Of a stretch of DNA of 8,369 nucleotides, positions 5,828 through 8,369 are shown piece by piece. Position 1 is the first letter of the stretch. Each line of letters begins with the position of its first letter. A model generated the notes under the pieces. It was not told where the DNA came from. It saw only the letters and a list, made by a program, of their open reading frames with translations, and did no database searches. The position numbers were made by a program, and so were the translations under genes. The stretch is from Rhodobacter sp. (GTDB taxonomy: Bacteria > Pseudomonadota > Alphaproteobacteria > Rhodobacterales > Rhodobacteraceae): NCBI GenBank assembly GCA_013824055.1, contig PNNE01000217.1:1-8369 (forward strand), read 5' to 3'.

Positions 5828-6826
5828 ATGGCCCGCGCGCCGCTTCTTCTTCCCCGTCCCGAGGGGCTTTACTGCCCGGCGGGGGACTTCTTCATCGACC
5901 CGCTGCGCCCGGTGCCCCGCGCGCTGATCACGCATGGCCATTCCGACCACGCCCGCCCCGGCCACGGCGCGGTTCTGGCCACCCGGCAGACGCTGGACAT
6001 CATGGCGATCCGCTATGGCGAGGAGTTCGCGGCCAGCCGCCAGGCCTATGACGGCCCGGTGACGCTGGGCGAGGCGACCGTCAGCTTTCATCCCGCGGGC
6101 CATGTCCTTGGCTCGGCCCAGATCGCCGTGGAAGGCCGGGGCTGCCGGATCACCGTCTCGGGCGACTATGCCCGCGTTCCCACCCCGACCTGCGCGCCGT
6201 TCCAGCCGGTGCCCTGCGACATCTTCGTGACCGAGGCGACCTTCGCGCTGCCCGTCTTCCGCCACCCCCCGCCCGAGGTCGAGATCGCCCGCCTGCTTGC
6301 CTCGGTCGCGGCCTTCCCCGAACGCTCGCACCTGATCGGCGCCTATGCCCTGGGCAAGGCGCAGCGGGTGATCGGGGCCTTGCGGCAGGCGGGATGGGAT
6401 GCACCGATCCATATCCACGGCGCGTTGCAGCGGCTGTGCGATTACCACATCGCGGAAGGCATCGACCTTGGCGACCTGCGCCCCGCGACCGGGGGGAGCA
6501 AGGCCGACTTCGCCGGGGCCATCGTCATCGCGCCGCCCTCGGCCTTTGCCGCCACCTGGGCGCAGCGGTTTCCCGACCCGGTGATCGCCTTCGCCTCGGG
6601 CTGGATGCAGGTCCGCGCCCGCGCCCGGCAGCGGGGGGTAGAGCTGCCGCTGATCATCTCGGACCACGTCGACTGGCCGCACCTGACCGCCACGATCACC
6701 GAGCTGAACCCGGCGGAAGTCTGGATCACCCACGGCCGCGAGGACGCGCTGCTGCGCTGGTGCGAGCTGAACCAGAGGCAGGCCCGCCCGCTGCACCTGG
6801 TCGGCTACGAGGACGAGGCGGAATGA
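5828..6826 (+). CDS. Ligase-associated DNA exonuclease (metallo-beta-lactamase/beta-CASP fold)
   Basis: This 332-residue cytoplasmic protein starts MARAPLLLPRPEGLYCPAGD and belongs to the family of predicted metal-dependent exonucleases that accompany bacterial ATP-dependent DNA ligases. The metal-binding HxHxDH motif is HGHSDH (residues 36-41) inside LITHGHSDHARPGHG. Further metallo-beta-lactamase landmarks are PAGHVLGSAQ (His92), VSGDYAR (Asp113), TEATFALPVFR and a C-terminal ITHGRED (His302). The middle part (GAYALGKAQRVIGALRQ, IISDHVDWPHL) corresponds to the beta-CASP region seen in SNM1/Artemis-like nucleases. The ATG at 5828 is preceded by AGGA 7 bases upstream; an ATG at 5824 is out of frame. 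The frame is open far upstream, but only as a shadow. Its stop overlaps the ligase start (ATGA), pointing to translational coupling and joint action in DNA repair. The nuclease polarity and substrate cannot be read from sequence. Confidence 0.93.
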   Translation: MARAPLLLPRPEGLYCPAGDFFIDPLRPVPRALITHGHSDHARPGHGAVLATRQTLDIMAIRYGEEFAASRQAYDGPVTLGEATVSFHPAGHVLGSAQIAVEGRGCRITVSGDYARVPTPTCAPFQPVPCDIFVTEATFALPVFRHPPPEVEIARLLASVAAFPERSHLIGAYALGKAQRVIGALRQAGWDAPIHIHGALQRLCDYHIAEGIDLGDLRPATGGSKADFAGAIVIAPPSAFAATWAQRFPDPVIAFASGWMQVRARARQRGVELPLIISDHVDWPHLTATITELNPAEVWITHGREDALLRWCELNQRQARPLHLVGYEDEAE

Positions 6827-8369
6827 GCCTGACCGCTTTCGCCACCCTTCTGGAACGCCTGGCCTTCTCGCCGCAACGGCTGGGCAAGGAACGGCTGCTT
6901 GCCACGGCCTTCGCGGAAAACCCGCACCCGCAGCGCGGGCTGATGCTGGCCGCACTGACCGGGGACCTCAAGCTGCGCCAGGTGACGCCCAGCCTGTTGC
7001 GCGGGCTGGCCGAAACGCGAGTAGACGCTCAGCTTTTTGCCGCAAGCTACGATTTCGTCGGCGACCTGGCCGAGACGATCGCCCTGATCTGGCCCGAAGG
7101 CTCGCGATCCGACCTGCCGCTGTCCGAGGTGGTCCATGAGCTTGCCAGCACCCCCAAGACCCGGCTTCCGGCCCTGATCACCGAACGGCTGGACACGCTG
7201 GCCCCCTCGGAACGCTACGCCTACCTCAAGCTTGCCACTGGCGCGCTTCGGGTCGGGGTGTCGGCCCGCCTGGCGCGGACGGCCTTCGCGGGTTGGGCCA
7301 ACCTGCCCCTGACCGAGGTCGAGGAAATCTGGCACGCGCTCCGCCCACCCTACCTGGACCTCTTCGCCTGGGCCGAGGGTGCTGCGCGTCCAGCGGCCGC
7401 CGCCCGCGCGCCGTTCCAGCCCGTCATGCTGTCCACCCCCACCGATCTGGAGCAGCTTTCGGCCCTGGACCCCGCCGCCCATGCCGCCGAATGGAAGTGG
7501 GACGGCATCCGCATCCAGGCGGTCAGCGATGGCGGGACCCGGCGGCTTTATTCGCGGACGGGAGAGGACATCAGCGCAGCCTTCCCCGACATCGTCGAAC
7601 TGATGGACTTCGACGGCAGCCTGGACGGCGAGCTTCTGGTCCGGCGCGGCGACGAGATCGCCAGCTTCGGCGAGTTGCAGCAGCGGCTGAACCGCAAGAC
7701 CGTGACCCCGGCCATGCTGCGGTCGCATCCGGCGGGGCTGCGGCTTTACGACGTGCTGATCTGGAACGGCCAGGACCTGCGCGACCAGCCCCATGACGCG
7801 CGCCGCGCCGTGCTGGAGCGGGCGGTTGCGCCCCTCGGCCCCCGCATCGACCTGTCGCCGCAGCTGACCTTCGCCACCTGGGACGACCTGGCCGCCCTGC
7901 GCCTGAACCCGCCCCTGCCGGTGATCGAAGGCGTGATGGTCAAGCGCCGCGACAGTCCCTATCTGGCAGGCCGGATGAAAGGTCCCTGGTTCAAGTGGAA
8001 GCGCGACCCGCATCTGATCGACGCGGTGCTGCTGTACGCCCAGCGCGGCCACGGCAAGCGGTCGGGCTACTATTCCGACTTCACCTTCGGGGTCTGGAAC
8101 GGTGACGCGCTTGTCCCCGTCGGCAAGGCCTATTTCGGCTTCACCGATGCCGAGCTGAAAGACCTGGACCGCTTTGTCCGCAACAACACAGTGGAACGCT
8201 TCGGCTCGGTCCGGTCGGTGGCGCGGACGAAGGTGGTCGAGGTGGCGTTCGAAGGTCTCAACCGCTCGACCCGCCACAAGTCGGGCCTCGCCATGCGCTT
8301 CCCCCGGATCAACCGCATCCGCGACGACAAGCCGGCGTCCGAGGCGGACCATCTGTCCACGTTGCAGGC
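6823..8369 (+). CDS. ATP-dependent DNA ligase of the exonuclease/Lhr-associated cluster (C-terminal end outside window)
   Basis: The frame from the ATG at 6823 is open for 515 codons to the edge; probably only a few residues are missing. Domains run as in LigB-type bacterial ATP ligases. An N-terminal helical DNA-binding region (about 1-190) is followed by the nucleotidyltransferase core with motif I EWKWDG (adenylated Lys225), motif III SLDGEL (268-270), motif IV IEGVMVKRR (Glu369, Lys374) and motif V WFKWKRD (Lys391, Lys393). The OB-fold with GHGKRSGYYSDFTFGVW and a C-terminal MRFPRINRIR closes it. It seals nicks in DNA through an enzyme-AMP intermediate, in addition to the NAD-dependent LigA expected elsewhere. 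The start overlaps the exonuclease stop by 4 bases, so the two are co-translated. In many bacteria the next genes are a DEXH helicase (Lhr type) and the phosphoesterase PdeM; here they would lie beyond the edge. No Ku or polymerase domain is fused, so this is not LigD. Confidence 0.95.
   Translation, partial: MSLTAFATLLERLAFSPQRLGKERLLATAFAENPHPQRGLMLAALTGDLKLRQVTPSLLRGLAETRVDAQLFAASYDFVGDLAETIALIWPEGSRSDLPLSEVVHELASTPKTRLPALITERLDTLAPSERYAYLKLATGALRVGVSARLARTAFAGWANLPLTEVEEIWHALRPPYLDLFAWAEGAARPAAAARAPFQPVMLSTPTDLEQLSALDPAAHAAEWKWDGIRIQAVSDGGTRRLYSRTGEDISAAFPDIVELMDFDGSLDGELLVRRGDEIASFGELQQRLNRKTVTPAMLRSHPAGLRLYDVLIWNGQDLRDQPHDARRAVLERAVAPLGPRIDLSPQLTFATWDDLAALRLNPPLPVIEGVMVKRRDSPYLAGRMKGPWFKWKRDPHLIDAVLLYAQRGHGKRSGYYSDFTFGVWNGDALVPVGKAYFGFTDAELKDLDRFVRNNTVERFGSVRSVARTKVVEVAFEGLNRSTRHKSGLAMRFPRINRIRDDKPASEADHLSTLQ

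Noticed and set aside
5540..6955. Upstream extension of the FAH gene frame on the minus strand
   Set aside because: No similarity upstream of 5539, where a perfect Shine-Dalgarno supports the start; the extension is antisense to the exonuclease.
6805..8352. 515-codon minus-strand open frame antisense to the ligase
   Set aside because: It mirrors the GC-rich codon pattern of the ligase, which shows all nucleotidyltransferase motifs; no independent evidence of coding.

Overview
The window looks like a chromosomal segment of a GC-rich alphaproteobacterium, most likely of the Rhodobacterales (Rhodobacter/Paracoccus relatives). This rests on the strong GC bias at third codon positions, the DnaA N-terminus (GKNNYVTWIEPL, FFGDWVQRNYADHI), the rpsT-dnaA neighbourhood and the short-Q-loop bd oxidase. 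The genus is an inference.

Left part (1-1096, minus strand): the first 100 codons of dnaA run off the left edge. Upstream of it is a roughly 460-base non-coding stretch with several GANTC sites, then a perfect 14-bp hairpin terminator, then rpsT for ribosomal protein S20. These are core replication and translation genes.

Centre-left (1097-4055): a roughly 580-base divergent intergenic region separates rpsT from a plus-strand cydAB pair for a bd-type quinol oxidase with a short Q-loop (CIO-like). The cydA reading frame is broken by an apparent single-base deletion near 1931-1934; all family motifs continue in the next frame. It is therefore either a pseudogene or a sequencing/assembly error. 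cydB is intact. No cydX/DUF2474-like small membrane ORF was found after cydB.

Centre (4056-5539): a 326-base convergent spacer, holding an inverted repeat and a possible coding remnant, is followed by a minus-strand gene for a 385-residue fumarylacetoacetate-hydrolase-superfamily protein. It most resembles 2-keto-3-deoxy-D-xylonate dehydratase (XylX). It has a perfect Shine-Dalgarno sequence and a plausible promoter.

Right part (5540-8369): the divergent spacer carries four tandem 13-bp repeats (core GACTTGG) plus an inverted half-copy, just upstream of a translationally coupled pair (ATGA overlap). The pair is a ligase-associated metallo-beta-lactamase/beta-CASP exonuclease and an ATP-dependent DNA ligase that runs off the right edge. 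They form the start of the known but little-studied bacterial Lhr-ligase-exonuclease repair cluster. A DEXH helicase and the PdeM phosphoesterase would be expected just outside the window. The tandem repeat array in front of this cluster is the most intriguing non-coding signal, and the cydA frameshift is the most consequential coding anomaly.
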